Notes under the pieces: generated by a model
Database searches by the model: none
Seen by the model: the letters and a program-made list of their open reading frames with translations, nothing else
Told to the model about the DNA's origin: nothing
DNA from: Salticus scenicus
Lineage: Eukaryota; Arthropoda; Arachnida; Araneae; Salticidae
DNA: 64,000 bases
Reading direction: 5' to 3'
Assembly (NCBI GenBank): GCA_963930645.1
Contig: OZ005659.1
Span: 159,186,534-159,250,533, forward strand
Position numbers and translations under genes: made by a program
Part shown: positions 45,701 to 59,439 of the stretch, piece after piece
How the letters are laid out: every line of letters begins with the position of its first letter
Numbering within the stretch: the stretch's first letter is position 1

Positions 45701-46539
45701 TCTTTAATGCTTTTGTCTCATCTTCTTGAAAGCCGTTAATAAAATTTTTATAGAGGTATAGAGATCTTCTCTATACAGCCACGACGGATATGGAGTGTAC
45801 TATCCACCATTACTTCAGACAGTGGCCTTTGTTTGTCACGGGAATGAAAGACCTAAATTCGTTGAATTAAAGTGTTAAAATTATATGTCTATCATTTCCA
45901 GTAAAGGTCCATTTAAAAATATTTGTATATATTTCTTGTAAATAAATAAATAAATATATATATATAAATAAATTACAATTTTCTTTGCATTTCTCTTATA
46001 AGTATTTTTAACACGTTTATATAATTTCAAAGCTACATACTCTTTAATATTAAAATTTATCGTATGGAAGTTTATTTAATCTGTTAACATATCCTTGAAC
46101 TTAGGAAGTTTCAAAATAACATTCCTATTTAGATCTCGAATTATATTATTACATCCAGCTTCATAAAATTCAATTCAAAGAATAAGAATTCTCTCAGAAT
46201 CAAATATCCCCTGATGCTACAATCAAATTCTCTTACCGTATAAAATAAAACAAATAAGTAGTATAAGTAGTACTTCCCTCGTATGGGATTACCCTATTAC
46301 CATTTCTAAGTTCTTGAAATGAAGCTTTTTCCTGCAAATGTTTCTAGAAACGTCTTCCGGAAATATTAAAATATGTACTAAATGTCCCGGAGTCTAAAGA
46401 AGATAAGAAAATAAGAATGCAGTTTTCTTTATGTATCAAATGTTTTTATTTTTAAATAGTTTTATTTGCTCCAATGTTGCTTTTACAAATGCATACAACC
46501 GGTTTTATTTTTGTAGATTTTTAGATTTTTGTATTTTAT

Positions 46540-46609
<70 letters not shown>

Positions 46610-46749
46610 AAGGTAAACAATTTTAATCAGGGAATTGAACACACACACACATATATATATATATTAAATATTTAGATTAATTTGGCTGTAATTTTTTTGT
46701 ATTTTGTTATTTTTTTTTTTTTTTAGATTTATTTAAAAATATTTTAGAA

Positions 46750-46920
46750 GAAACTGTGTTAGGGTCTTAAATACCTCAGACGGTACAGCGTAATGAATTC
46801 ACTCAAATGTACATAAAATTTACATAAATATGCAAATATTTTAGTGAAAACTGTATTAGGGACTTAATACCTTAGACGGTACAACGCACAGAATTCTCTC
46901 AAATATACATGACCTAGTCA
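46750..46920. repeat. Short tandem duplication, about 100 bp
   Basis: aaactgtgttagggtcttaaataccTCAGACGGTACAgcg and aaactgtattagggacttaataccttagacggtacaacg repeat with aattc(a/t)ctcaaatgtaca tails. The first copy is also similar to 24310-24345. Confidence 0.75.
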
Positions 46921-46962
46921 GCCTTTTTTTCCTAAAAATTATTTCTTTAAACTTATGAAAAA

Positions 46963-48637
46963 TCTAAAAGAAATATATATATATATATATATATAAGAAC
47001 ACTTCCTGAGTGAGTGAGTGAGGGGGTGATCTATCAACGCCCAGACCAAACCCCTGGACCTAGAAGCATGAAATTTTGTGAAAATGTTCTTTCTATGACG
47101 TAGGCATCCACTAAGAAGCGATTTTACAAAATTCGCCCCCCAAGGGGGGGGGGGCAGGGGGGCAAAACGTGATTTCACAAAATCCTTCATATCTCAAACA
47201 AAAAAACAGATATCCGTAAAATTTTTGCTTTAAAATATAGCTAATACAAATGTCAAAATACCTATTTCTGGAATTTTCAAAATTCGGTCCCCAAGGGGGA
47301 CGGGGGGGGGGCAAAACGTGATTTCACATGCGTAAAACGTGATTTCGCATAATCCTATATATCTCAAACAAACAAATAGATATGCGTGAAATTTTTGCTC
47401 TAAAATATAGCTAATGCAAATATCTAAAAACTAATTTCTGGAATTTTAGAAATTTAGCCCCCAGGTGGGGCAGCAAGGGGGGAGAGGGGGCTAAGGGGCA
47501 AAAACAAATAGAAATACAGTTAGGGCGTTCAAAATTGATACAGATAGGTTTTAGAGGCCTGCAAGTCAAATGAGGATATTTTCGATTGTGTAAAGTTATT
47601 AGGAGGGGCAGGAACGGGGGAGGGGAGAGGGGGGGCAAAAAATAAAAATAGAGTTAGATCGTTCAAAATTGATATATAGAGGTTTTCGATACCTACAAAT
47701 CGATTTCGGATATTTTCGAATTTGTAAAATTATTAGGAGGGCGGGAAGGGAGGTGGGGCGGCAAGAGGGGGGGGGCTATGGGGCAAAAACAAATAGAAAT
47801 ACAGTTAGGCCGTTCAAAATTGGTACAGATAGGTTTTAGATGCCTGCAAGTCGAATGGGGATATTTTCGAAAGTGTAAAGTTATTAGGAGGGCCGGGAAA
47901 GGGGGAGGGGAGAGGGGGGCAAAAAAATAAAAATAGAGTTAGATCGTTCAAAATTGGTATATAGATGTTTTCGATACTTACAAATCGATTGCGGATATTT
48001 TCGAATTTTTAAAATTATTAGGTGGGGCGGGAAGGGGGGGGGGCTATGGTCAAAAACAAATAGAAATACAGTTAGGCCGTTCAAAATTGGTACAGATAGG
48101 TTTTAGAGTCCTGCAAGTCGAATAGGAATATTTTCGAAATTGTAAAGTTATTAGGAGGGCCGGGAAGGGGGGCAGAGGGGCAAAAAAAAAAGAAAATAGA
48201 GTTACATCATTCAAAATTTGTACATAGAGGTTTCCAATACCTACAAATCTATTAAAGATATTTTCGATTTTTAAAAATTATTGGGAGGGTGGGAAGGCGG
48301 GGGAGTAGAGCGGCAAAAAAATAAAAATAGAGATATATCGTTCAAAACTGGTGCATAGAGGTTTTTGATACTTACAAATCGATTGCGGATATTTTCAAAT
48401 TTGTAAAATTATTAGGATAGACAGGAGGGGGGGGCGAAGTGGGAAAATAATAGAAATAAGGGTTAGACCATGTTGGGAATTTTTTCCGAAGGCAGTGAGG
48501 ACCCAGTGCGAGATTTCTCCTAATCAGATTTTGTTTCTCTTTTTTTTTTCACGTGATAAAAATTAATGCAATTTTGAGAATTCATTATAGTGATTCATTT
48601 AAAAATAGGGACCAGCGAAGCGGGCTGTGCCTGCTAG
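46963..48637 (+). mobile_element. Non-autonomous G-rich Helitron
   Basis: The 5' end is A|TCTAAAAGAAATATAT, followed by gagtgagtgagtgag (47009) and cagaccaaacccctggacct, blocks I know from arthropod Helitron families. The 3' end has a hairpin AGCGGGC-tgt-GCCTGCT and ends CTAG|T at 48634-48637. No Rep or helicase relic is present. Its interior is a tandem array with G runs (see 47100-48470). It resembles the Helitron at 3117-5279 in its TC...(TA)n start but not in its body. Confidence 0.75.
47100..48470. repeat. G-rich tandem array with dimeric higher-order order
   Basis: About ten units of 125-180 bp, each ending in a G-rich tract (for example 47145-47162, 47294-47311, 47605-47635, 47758-47777, 48020-48042, 48165-48180). 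From about 47490 two unit types alternate. Type B has caaatagaaatacagttagg and ttttagatgcctgcaagtcg; type A has aataaaaatagagttagatc and tttcgatacctacaaatcg. B starts near 47505, 47787 and 48052; A near 47640, 47927, 48190 and 48315. Several G tracts have four or more runs of three G and could form quadruplexes. Pro-rich minus-strand ORFs are artefacts. Confidence 0.88.
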
Positions 48638-48930
48638 TACCGTATAAATATGAAAATAGACGGCTAGCATTTTAAAAGAGTGTTCATTAAATTTTGAATC
48701 AGGATCTTGAATAAGTTCCGGTTGTTTCCTAACAGATGGCATTACCGGTACTACGTACATGTTATTTTAGATGGTAACGCATCTACGAAGAAGTACTGTC
48801 CGTAAGCTTGAGAACACAAAAATATTAAGTTACATTAATGGCTATTATTGTCTTTTTGCAGTTAGATTTTCTGTTTATATTAAGCGTTTTAACAATTTCT
48901 AAAAATTTTTAAGCATGAATATGATTTGAA
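48638..48930. other. Gene-free DNA
   Basis: Nothing recognised. Confidence 0.4.
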
Positions 48931-49440
48931 TTAATGTATCTGTGTGTCCGTTCAGAATTCTTAAAAAATGATATACGTTACTGAAGATTCCTATTATTGT
49001 TCCCTATTTAAATGGCATTAATAATTACAACTGTTTATGTAGAATGTTTATGGGCCTAACGTTTATCTATTTAACTTGTATAACTGTTTATGTATAAGGA
49101 CACCTAAAAATACCAATGTATTTTGTTGTAGGAGAGACATTTTTTAAATCACGTTTAAATAAGTTTCTACTGCAAAAATTATCAAAAAATTCGAATTTAT
49201 TGTTAATAAGCTGAAATAATATTATGTATAGAATATGGTATGCTTAACTTTCTGATTTACCGGGCTGCACTAAGTTATTCAGATACATTACTGACTTTAA
49301 TTAGAAAAGAAATTAAGGCCAGCATTTCCGTTCTTGTTAAGCAATTTTAACACTTTCCAACAATGTGTTAGAGTAATTATGTTTTAAATTACCCTATATA
49401 TGTCTGTCTTTTTGTCCTTCTGTCTGTCCATTGTGTAATA
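48930..49440. repeat. Diverged relative of the 39346 repeat
   Basis: ctgtgtgtccgttcagaatt, gtataaggacacctaaaaat and cgggctgcactaagttattcagatacatta echo the 39.35-39.7-kb repeat (cagggacactcaaaattattcaaatacatta). A tgtctgtctttttgtccttc tract lies at 49400. Confidence 0.4.
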
Positions 49441-52328
49441 ATGTAGGCAAAGAACATTTGATGTTATATGATACAAAGAGTAAGTACAGTTGAAAAATTT
49501 TAATAATGAATGCGTACTGCATCATAATTCGTTCTTATTTAATATTTATCCGATTCTGATCATATTGTTTGAGTAAGTACTCTTCTGCTGTCAAAGTCTA
49601 TTTATATATTCATTTCTGTATTTGAAATTGGAGATTCGAATTAAATTAATAATGATGATCATACGAATTTATGTATGAAAAACAAGTTTGCGCAGTTAGA
49701 AAATGAAACAAATGGTAGCCGTCAATTATAAATATCCATAGTAAATACAACTTTTGTGTTAAAATAATTTCTGTATGTATTTGAGATCTGGGTATTATAA
49801 AAAGCAAATGGTACTCTTTAAAATTTTAACTTCGTTCACACTCTATTATATTTTTTATATTAATACATGATAAGAACCTTTATTCAACTAACCATTGTTG
49901 AGTTAAAAATATAAATACAATTTCATCACGGGGTTACGTTTGTGCTTGCTGAGAAGGTAGGAAAATGAAAGTTTTAAACTTGGAGAAATGTGTGGGACTG
50001 GTCACTGCTGGTATTTTCCTATTCCTTCTGTTAAAATATAGCTTAAGAGATCGTTTTGAGGTTGTTTTTAAACGTTTTGAAAATCTGTAGGACTTGCAGA
50101 TAAACATAACGCGTGTTCCGAACAGTATTCCAGTTGAAAACATCATGCACATTCCAGTTGAAGAAACGTCCAGGCGTCAATGTGTGGCAGAAATGTCATC
50201 AACGATGCATTAATGCAGGAAAAGGCTATATTATATAATATTAAGTGTCTGTAAACTTATCTTAAAATAAACGAATTTTACAGAATAAGTCTCATTATTT
50301 TCTGAACAGACCATGTATAAATTCACAACAAGGAAAAATACGTTTATTTTCTTTGAGTTACTTGATAATAAGTGAATTTTGATAATGAGTAACTTTATTA
50401 TAATAAGTGATAATGAGTTATTTATTATAATTAATAATATTTATTATATTATTTTATTATAATAAAGTAATATTTATTATATTACTTTATTATAATTAAG
50501 TTGAACACAGAATAGTTAAATATATGTGCTACATAAAAATTAAACATTATTTATCTATGCATTAAACGAATAATATTCACTTTTATTAATAACAGGACTC
50601 CATATATAGGGTTAAAATATAGTATTTGTATGAACTGAAGACAAAGAATAATTTATTTTATACCAGTACTACTAATATACACCGTATGATTTTAAAAGTT
50701 AATTTTTTGAAAATATATAGAAGTGAGGTGAATATTTCTTTATTTTTTTTTTCTACATTTTGCTTTGTTCGTCAATGTATACATTTATTAACATTATTGT
50801 ATGAAACTATTATGAATAATGTTTATAAAACAGTTTACTGAAAACAGCTTTTTTCAAATTTAATAGCATAGATGAAATAATTGTTAAGAAAGAGTAAGCA
50901 AAAAACATTCTATATATTTTTAAAGAAAGGAACATAATTCTTGTATTTTAGAGTTGAGTAATGATATGTTTTTAAAATATCAGTTAAATGATTATTATGG
51001 GTTCCTCGAGTTATTCAGTGGGGAAAGCTTTAGACTCTGATCAATTGCTAGATGTTTTATTGGTTAGATTTTCTTTTTTTGTTATTAATTTTAATATTTA
51101 TCATCTGCAATATTGTTATTGTAAGAAAGTGTATTTGTAAATGCATATATTATGTATAAAGAGAGAGAGAGATAAATGCAGATTTACATATACTTCCCCA
51201 GTAATGACTCAGGTATATTTTCATGCTCTTAATATGTATTTATCCAAAAATAATAAGGATTAGTGTTACGTACTTTCATCTTATAATAAAATAATATAAT
51301 TCTTTAACAATGATATTTATTTAACTTTCATGGCTTTCTGCTTACAGAAATTTTAATAAAATATGTTTCTAAAAAATTTTATTGAAATGGCGGTTCTAAA
51401 TATCATTCATATATCAATCTAACTATTACATTTTACAAAATTTATATTTAGAAATAAATTGGTAGTATTTCGTCTTACCAACTAATTTTAATTATAGCAT
51501 ATTAAGAAAATAATATTGTTTTCGTGCCTTATTGTAAAACTTACAGCTTTATATATACATATATGTAGACAGATAGATAGATAGATAAACATAAATAGAT
51601 TGTTATTGAATTATAAATAAGTGTATATCTGTTAGTTTCTTATATTATAGTAAATAGTTGTTCATGAGCATTTTTATGTAGAGTTAACTTTGTTTTAAAG
51701 ATTTTATCTATTCCAAGTTTTCGCTTTAATTCTGTTTACTAGTCGTACTAGACCATACAATTTATAATGCGTATTGCACTAATTTTTGTCTTGAATAAAC
51801 ATCTAACACCTGTTTTTAAGCAAATAATATGTTCTGTTTCCCATTGTAATATTTCGTAAAGAACGTAGTTATTTCTTATTTAGAGAACATCATTAAGAAT
51901 TGTGTGTTATATTTTATGTAATTGAATAATTAACAAAATTATTATTTAAGATAACACCAGCACAATATATTACTATCTAGACACTATTAAAAAAATAACG
52001 GTTCCATCTGTGTTTCGATGATCGAGAAAGAGTCTCGTATAACTCACAATATACCCCCATAACATCGATAATTAAATTGAGTAGTAAATTGATTTATCCT
52101 TAGAGTAAAAATCTTCTGTTAACAGAGGAAACAGCTGAAGATTTTTTATAAGTAATTGATTTGCTTTCACTCAACAACTTAAAAATTTTATATTTTTGTT
52201 ATCATTTTAGTCTAATAGTTCTTTCAAGTAATACGTTTGGTTACTTTACATAAGCTTCCTAATATATATATATATATATATATATGTATCATAATGATAC
52301 GTTAAACCCAACTAACGAAACAACTGAT

Positions 52329-52371
<43 letters not shown>

Positions 52372-53470
52372 TTGGATGTGTTATTTGTGTTTTTTAAATA
52401 GGTATTTCTGACCGTAGTAATAATCCAAATATTAGTCTGTCTAGGTGAATTTTAAGATACATACAAATGCCAAAGCTGGAATTACAAACATGCAATCGCA
52501 TGAGACATGTGACAGTGTTTAGGCGTTTTACTTACAATTTACCTATTTATTATTTATTTTGTGGTTTTATGATGTGATCAAATACATTTTGATAACAGAA
52601 TTGTGTATTTAGCTTATAATATTTTAGTTTTTTTTAATACAGATATATTTATGGGGTACTTTTGATAATTTAGTAATGAGTATAAGGACAGAGACTAGTT
52701 ATTTATATTCTTATGTCACCATTAACATTACACTAGCAAATGTGGCACCAGCGCCTATTTGACGCTTTGTTACACATCTAATAATACAATTTTAAATTTA
52801 ATTAATGAATACCATTGCATTGTAGTTATCATTTCGCTTCAAATAAACTTTAATTTAAAGGTTGTTTTGCTAATTAGTGATTTTGTTTTTGTCCGAAACA
52901 TAAAAGATTTATTAAATTCCAAATTCACGTATGTAAAGTTTTTTTTTTCTTTTAAGATTATTTAAGGTTCATTTATTTCAACTGAAAATAAATGAATAAA
53001 TAAATTAGTTTGTATTAATGAAAAATTTGCTGTAAATACAGGCAACATGATAGTATATAAATTATACGTTTTATAAGTAAATGTGGATTAAAAATTATAT
53101 AAATTAAGTAAATTTAAATAGTCCTTCTCTATTAATATTGTTAATAAAAACAATTGTTAAACATAATTTTGTTAAACATACCATTGATTTTTTAATTAAA
53201 CTGTCCGATATAAAACAAATCAGTTTTTTTTTGACAAATTTACCTTAAAAAACAATAAAGCTGTTACTTACATTTTTGTTTAAACATATTTTAAACTTTT
53301 TTTTTTTTTTTAAATACGTCTCCAAACTGACTTTTTATAATTTTATACGGTAGTATAAATGTTATACTTCAAGATTGAGAAAAACAAATACCCCCGAAAT
53401 TTTTTATTTATAAAAGCATTATTTAGCTATTTTACAGTTGAATAAAAATATTTTTTTACACAAAAATTAC
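49441..53470. other. Gene-free AT-rich DNA with simple repeats
   Basis: Contains AT palindromes at 50390-50505, (ga)n at 51160-51173, (gata)n at 51567-51588 and (ta)n at 52262-52284 and 52332-52362. No coding region is supported. Confidence 0.45.
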
Positions 53471-53479
53471 ATATCATTT

Positions 53480-53720
53480 TTAGTGGTTTCTCGGTTTATA
53501 CACTCGGCTAAGCTTTAGATTCGCCTGGTTTGCTTCAAAGTTTGTTTTTTAATTTACTTATTCTATCTCATGATTATGTTTATTATTTATGTTTTCTGAT
53601 AAATTTAAGCAAACGAAGCATACTAACGGCAATGGAGAGAAAAATTTAACTACGACTTCATACACTTAAAGTAAAATTATGTGAGAAACTCCAAGTGGTT
53701 ATTTTCAAACATTTTTTTAA
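53480..53720. repeat. Diverged copy of the flanks of Helentron-like copy B
   Basis: gtttctcggtttat...tttagattcgcctggtttgct matches 30650-30700, and gaaactccaagtggttattttcaa...taaattataa matches 32134-32172. The order is the same but the copy B element and its (TA)n block are absent here. Confidence 0.5.
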
Positions 53721-54631
53721 ATTATAAATATATAATGTAATTTTTTTTTATAGTACATTTATCTTTTAAAATATAATTTTTGTACTTCTATAAGATTTTT
53801 AATGTTTTCTAATGGCACGATTATAAACAATTACTATTTTCCCAGTTATAAAGTTTTATTTTTATAGAATGGGGACGGTTAAAAATATGGTATACTGGTG
53901 TAAAACGAATTACCATTATATCCCACCTGTAAGCAGTTAAAACCTCTCAGAAAAACGTTAAACCTCTTCACTGGATCCCAAATATGAACGATAGTTCACC
54001 TTGTGTCAGCGAGAAGAGCAGATTTTGTGTCCAGCAACTTCATTTGTTTATCAAGATTCATATAGTTTTTGAGGGAGGTATTACGATTTATGTAATTTAT
54101 ATACGAAGCAGTAAGATGACTGAAAACAAAATGTTATTTCAATAGGGGGTTATGTTAGTTGGTAGTATATTTTCCACGAGAACATTTCTAGCAACAGTTG
54201 GCTTAGATTGTTTTATTTTCCAAAGTTGCGATTTGTGTAATATGGAATGCGGACTATTCCATATTATTTGTAATTGCTTTTAAACTTGAATGATGATATA
54301 TATATATATATATGTAAATATATATATAATGTTTATTTTCAATAATAATTTCAAAATAAAATATTTGTATTCCAATTATTCATGATTTTCTGTAAAAGTA
54401 CCACCCTGTCTGATATAATCATTTAAAGAAATAGGTATCCCATATTTCCTTTCATAATCATCCCATATTTCCTGCTTGTTCCATATTATTCAACAATATT
54501 TCTTTCTTTCTTTTTATTTTTGCATGCAATTTCTCTTTACTGTAACATAAAAACCTAAAAAAACACGTTAACAACACTTTAAAGTTTGATTTTAAAAAGT
54601 GAAAAAAATAAAAAAAAATAAATAAAATAAA
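53721..54631. other. Gene-free AT-rich DNA
   Basis: Nothing recognised besides a (ta)n run near 54295-54312. Confidence 0.4.
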
Positions 54632-54705
54632 AGAACATTTGAATTTACCAAATCTTTGTGTTATGGCATGAACATCTGAATTTACCAAAACCTTGTGTTA
54701 CGGTA
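54632..54705. repeat. Two tandem units of about 36 bp
   Basis: gaacatttgaatttaccaaatctttgtgtta and gaacatctgaatttaccaaaaccttgtgtta. A third, poorer unit (gagaattttaatttactgaa) resumes after the MITE at 54978. Confidence 0.75.
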
Positions 54706-54975
54706 CACTATTAAAAATGGTTTCTGAAAAATGAGCAAAATTGTCTCAAAATAGCTCCGAAACAATATATGATTGAAAACCCATGTACTCATTTTTGAGT
54801 ATCATGACATGCTCAAAAGTGGAGATACAGGCATTATTAGTGGTCAATCCCATTTTTGAGCATGTCAATATACTCAAAAATGAGTACATGAGATTTAGTT
54901 TATATTAAGTATATATTGTTTCGGAGCTATTTTGAGACAATTTTGCTCATTTTTGAGAAACCAATTTTAATAGTG
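54706..54975. mobile_element. Palindromic MITE, 270 bp, TA target
   Basis: TA at 54704-54705 and 54976-54977 flank CACTATTAAAAATGGTTTCT and its near-exact mirror. Inner blocks atgagcaaaattgtctcaaa, agctccgaaacaatatat, tgtactcatttttgagtat and tgacatgctcaaaa are all inverted about the centre, so almost the whole element folds on itself. The TA target suggests Tc1/mariner mobilisation. No ORF. Confidence 0.92.
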
Positions 54976-54977
54976 TA

Positions 54978-56620
54978 TGAGAATTTTAATTTACTGAAGT
55001 CTTTATTACTTTGCAACAGGTTGTATGTCTTTTCTTCCAATATAAATCATTTCCATTAAAACAAATTTTACACTTTTTAACAGATATAAGTATTACAAAA
55101 TTATAATAATTTTTGTTCTTCTTAGATATTGTTATGTGCATCAGAGAGTTTTTGGAATAAATTTGTATATTAACAGTTGCGATAAAGTGATTTGAATTCT
55201 GAACTCTGATTTGTAAACGTATTTTGTGAAGTGACGTTGGCAATTTAAAAGATAAATTTCTGGTTTGATGGATTTTTTAAGATAAATAGATTTGATTAAG
55301 TTTGTTTAAAATTACGTACCGTAAGGATGTAAATTAAATTTTAGGTTTATAAAAGATATGTTATAAACGTTTTCGAAATTAAATTCAAGATGAATTCAAA
55401 TGAATTCAGTACAGTTTAAAATTGATATTCACTGCTGTTCAACTCAGCACATTTTGACTGCAGTTCTGTTTCCGATAGTTCATTGGTAATAAATATGTAA
55501 TCATTTATTATTTTACGTGCAAATTAACACATAAAGCATTTACTCTCACTATACTCAGAGAGAATAATCTCATCCTCTCTCCAACCTCCTTCCATTTTAA
55601 TGATTCAAGTGAATAACATGCTTAATTGAATTTAGTGTCTATACAATTCCTTATCTAATAATGCAACAGAAATTGATAAATCTGAAGTTGTCATACAAAG
55701 ACAAATTTCCCGCTTTTACATTATGAACCATCATTGATATTTATTTTTGCAATGAAGTTAATTAGTACGGAATAATTAGGAATTACCTGTCAATCCGATC
55801 ATTATAACCTCCATCAAGAAAAATCAACATTTTTCTATATTTCTGCCATCTAACATTCTTTTTTAGTAAACACACATGATTTGAATCTTATGGCTTATAA
55901 AACTCAGATGACAAACATCATGATTTGTAATCTGTTCATGATTTCTACACTCTAAAAAATAATGCAAGCAAAACAGAAGGTATCTGTAATTTTCTTGCAG
56001 AAAATTTATGTATACCAAAATTTAGTGTGAGATTATTCTTATTCTTTCAAAAAAAAGACATTTTTTACTGTACAGAGATATAATCGGCAACTAATGAAAC
56101 AGATTTTATGAGCTGAGAGAATCTTTTTCTTTTCTGCTTTCAATAAGGGTAACTTTGTATTAAAGAAGCACCAAGTCACTCGGTACATTAATGAATCGCC
56201 GATCTATTAATATTTTCTGTAATGTTCTGTTAAAGAAAAAATTTGTGAGAGCATTTTCTCTGTAGTTTTCGAATATTTTCCGCCTTCACAGAAAATGTCT
56301 GGCAGTAAACATGACTTTCTTTTACAGTATAATGACCTATATCTCATGATTAATATTAAAATTTTTAAACAATTTCTACATAATAAATAAGAAACAAATA
56401 ATGTATACATATATATTTGAATAGAAGAAACATGCTTGGCATTTAATACAACGATATTGTCCTTTTTAAAAAAGTAAGATTTAGGTTATTAAAAAAAAAA
56501 AAAATAAATAAAATAAAATACTTGAGCAAAATTATAAATGTTTTTAAAATTACATATTAAAGATTATGTATTCAGCACAACGCATAGTGCTAAAATTATA
56601 ATCTAAGGAAACTGAAATTT
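54978..56620. other. Gene-free AT-rich DNA
   Basis: Nothing recognised; poly-A near 56489. Confidence 0.4.
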
Positions 56621-56965
56621 TTAACCCTAGCGTCAATGACCAGGTACCCGGGTACCTTTTTGCGCGAATCATTGTAATTTTAGTCATTTCTAATTAAGAC
56701 TCGTCAAAATCGCTATTAATCCTCGTTATTTATATGAATCTGAACTGAAACATACAATTGTAACCTTTTTTGGGAAATTTTATTATTGGGTTTTTTTTGC
56801 ATTAAACTTTCTTATACGATTACTCAATATCCAGGTACCCAGGTACCCATTATTGTTTCTCATCTACATGTAAAATCTATCTGATTTTTATTATGAAAAA
56901 TATAATAAAGCATAATAATAATTATTTATAATAATAATAATAATTATTATTATTATTATTATTAT

Positions 56966-57001
<36 letters not shown>

Positions 57002-59439
57002 TATTAGTAGTAGTATCTTGACAAATATAATTACAGAAAAAAAAATAGTTTTCAACACATATTATTATTGTTTATTACTATTATTATCCGGAAAAATATA
57101 ATTACCGATAAAAATTAAGTGTCAACACATGATTTACATTGGCATATTGTAATAGAATGTTCATCACAAACTGGATTTCCGCACGTTTTACACGATTTTC
57201 TCGTTTTTCTGCGAAGTTTTTTCGGAGCAAAAAGACATGCTTGGCAAACTCCAACAACTGGCTTTCTACCTGTTGAATCACGTGCCTGAGAATCTCTAGT
57301 AGTACTGGAGCTGGACGGCATCTCTACTCTGTATGAGGTTTTCAAAATGCTTTCTACTCCTGATCTGGTTGGAAAATGTCGCATGCTCTGAATATTTGTT
57401 GACCGTTTCTGAATTGTTGGAAGACATAAGCTTTCACCTAACTGACGCAAAAATAAACGGCGGTCGTTCTTTTTATGGCTGCGCATATCGACATTAGCTT
57501 TATATATAATATAAGCAGCTAGATCAGATATGTCTAAAAAGTGCAAGTGGCCATCTTTTCGTTTGTCTCTGAGATGTATACTTTCGAAGCATCTGATCCA
57601 TCGTGTCAACACCAGACTTTGTTTTGTTGTAAAACGTAATGATTTCTGGCTTTTGGCAGGCTCCAGAGGGGCTTCTATCATGATGTGAAGTGGAAAGTAA
57701 TATAGCGGCTTTTTTCTTCTTAGGAACATATGAACATATAGTTACAACGCCACTGAATCCGAATAAGGAACTTTGAGAATATCGTTTTTTGCGCGGTAAC
57801 ATTTCAGATGGAATATATTTTTTATTTCTTTTCAGCGTTCCAACGATTGTCAGACGCCATGATAACAAAAGTTGAGCTAAAGATAGCGAGGTGAAAAAAT
57901 TATCTATAGTGATGTTTCTGCCTGAGCGTTTGTATGCAGCAGCGAGGTCTTTTACGACCCGTTCGCCTTGATTCTCTTTCCGTTGTCCTCCGGATTTTCA
58001 AGTATACAATTGACCAGAGGGAGGATAAAAGTTAATGGCATCACATATCCACCATACTTTTATACCGTACTTTGCAGGCTTATTTGGCATAAACTGGGTA
58101 AATCGAGTTCTACCTCGATATGGAAAAAGTTGTTCATCTATTGTGAGATTTTCAGATGGTCTGTATTTTTGTCTTAAGTTATCGTTCAGTAAATTCCAAA
58201 CATCGCGAATTGCTGCAGCTTTATAATTTTCGAGTCGTGCAGTACGTGTGCTTTGGTTATCAAATCGAACGAATCGAAGGATATTCCAAAACCTATTTAG
58301 GCTCATAGTTGCCCTGTAAAGTGGATATGATGTTGTTTTCCACATTTCTATCGTGTCATTATTGTTAGAATTAATAGCTCCTGCTGCCAATAGAATCCCA
58401 ATAAAAGCAAGAAATTCTTCAGCTGCCAGTTTCGTCCATACTAGTTGTTTCTTGCTCGGATTGTCTCGATTATGTTTTTCATAAACAGATATAGCTTTCT
58501 GATTTGTATATCTAACTATGATGTCAACCATTTCATCACTAAATATACACTTAAATGTATTACGAATAGATAAGTTTTGTGTTGATTTGTGTGGCCCACT
58601 TTTTTCACGAAGAATATTATGAACTGGTGTTTGGTTATAAATAGGCGGATCTTTATTCCAAATAGTTCCATCTTTGGCTTGAAACGTATTCGATGATGTG
58701 ATCAATACATTATCAATGTCCTCGAGAGAATCATTGTCGCTAGTGCTGTCACTGTTGATTTCACTATCACCACGGTTTACAACTATAAAAAGAAAAAAAA
58801 AACATTTATATTTGGAATAATCACGTGCTTTTTATATTTACTTACATTACAGTGTACCCGCGTTATAAAAAGAAGATGGGTACTAGAGTCCCTCACCCGG
58901 AGGATTATCCACTTTTCATCTATCTATATCATTAGAATTGATAATATTGTATTATAGATTCTCATTATAACGCGAATATACTGTTTATAATATTTGAATA
59001 AAGGAATGAAATTTTTAATAATAGACATCATACAAGTGCATTATAAAATTTTAAAAATTACCTTCATGATCATCATCTGAAATTTCTTCATGATCGCCAT
59101 TGCTTCCTGGGATATTACTGTCATCATCAACTTCCTGATCAGAACCTTCTTCACTGAATCCACTTGAAACTGCATCAAACAATCTTCGAATATATTCATC
59201 CTTTTCTGCAGCACTCAATGTTCAGCATAAAAAAGATATTTTATAAATAATAATATAATATAAGTTTAATAATATAAATATAGAAATTTCATAATTCAAT
59301 TCTACTATTATTTAATTAATAATTTTGTTAATTATCCTTTAATTACTAATATTTATTACAATTAAAATGTTATTAAAATTAAATATATTCCTTCCGGCAC
59401 AGTCGGAAGAGTAGGTTGATTTCTTTTCCGCTATTCTTT

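Larger units (their letters stand above)
42690..46840. repeat. Old segmental duplicate of 22060-24350 (copy 2)
   Basis: Direct orientation. The offset is about 20.6 kb for the first two anchors and about 22.4 kb for the last, so copy 2 has gained roughly 1.8 kb between 43600 and 46100, where the tandem array at 44630-45550 sits. The best preserved part is 46110-46450. A (ta)n block occupies 46543-46593. Confidence 0.75.

Noticed and set aside
47111..48084. Proline-rich minus-strand ORFs
   Set aside because: They are translations of G-rich tandem units in a Helitron.
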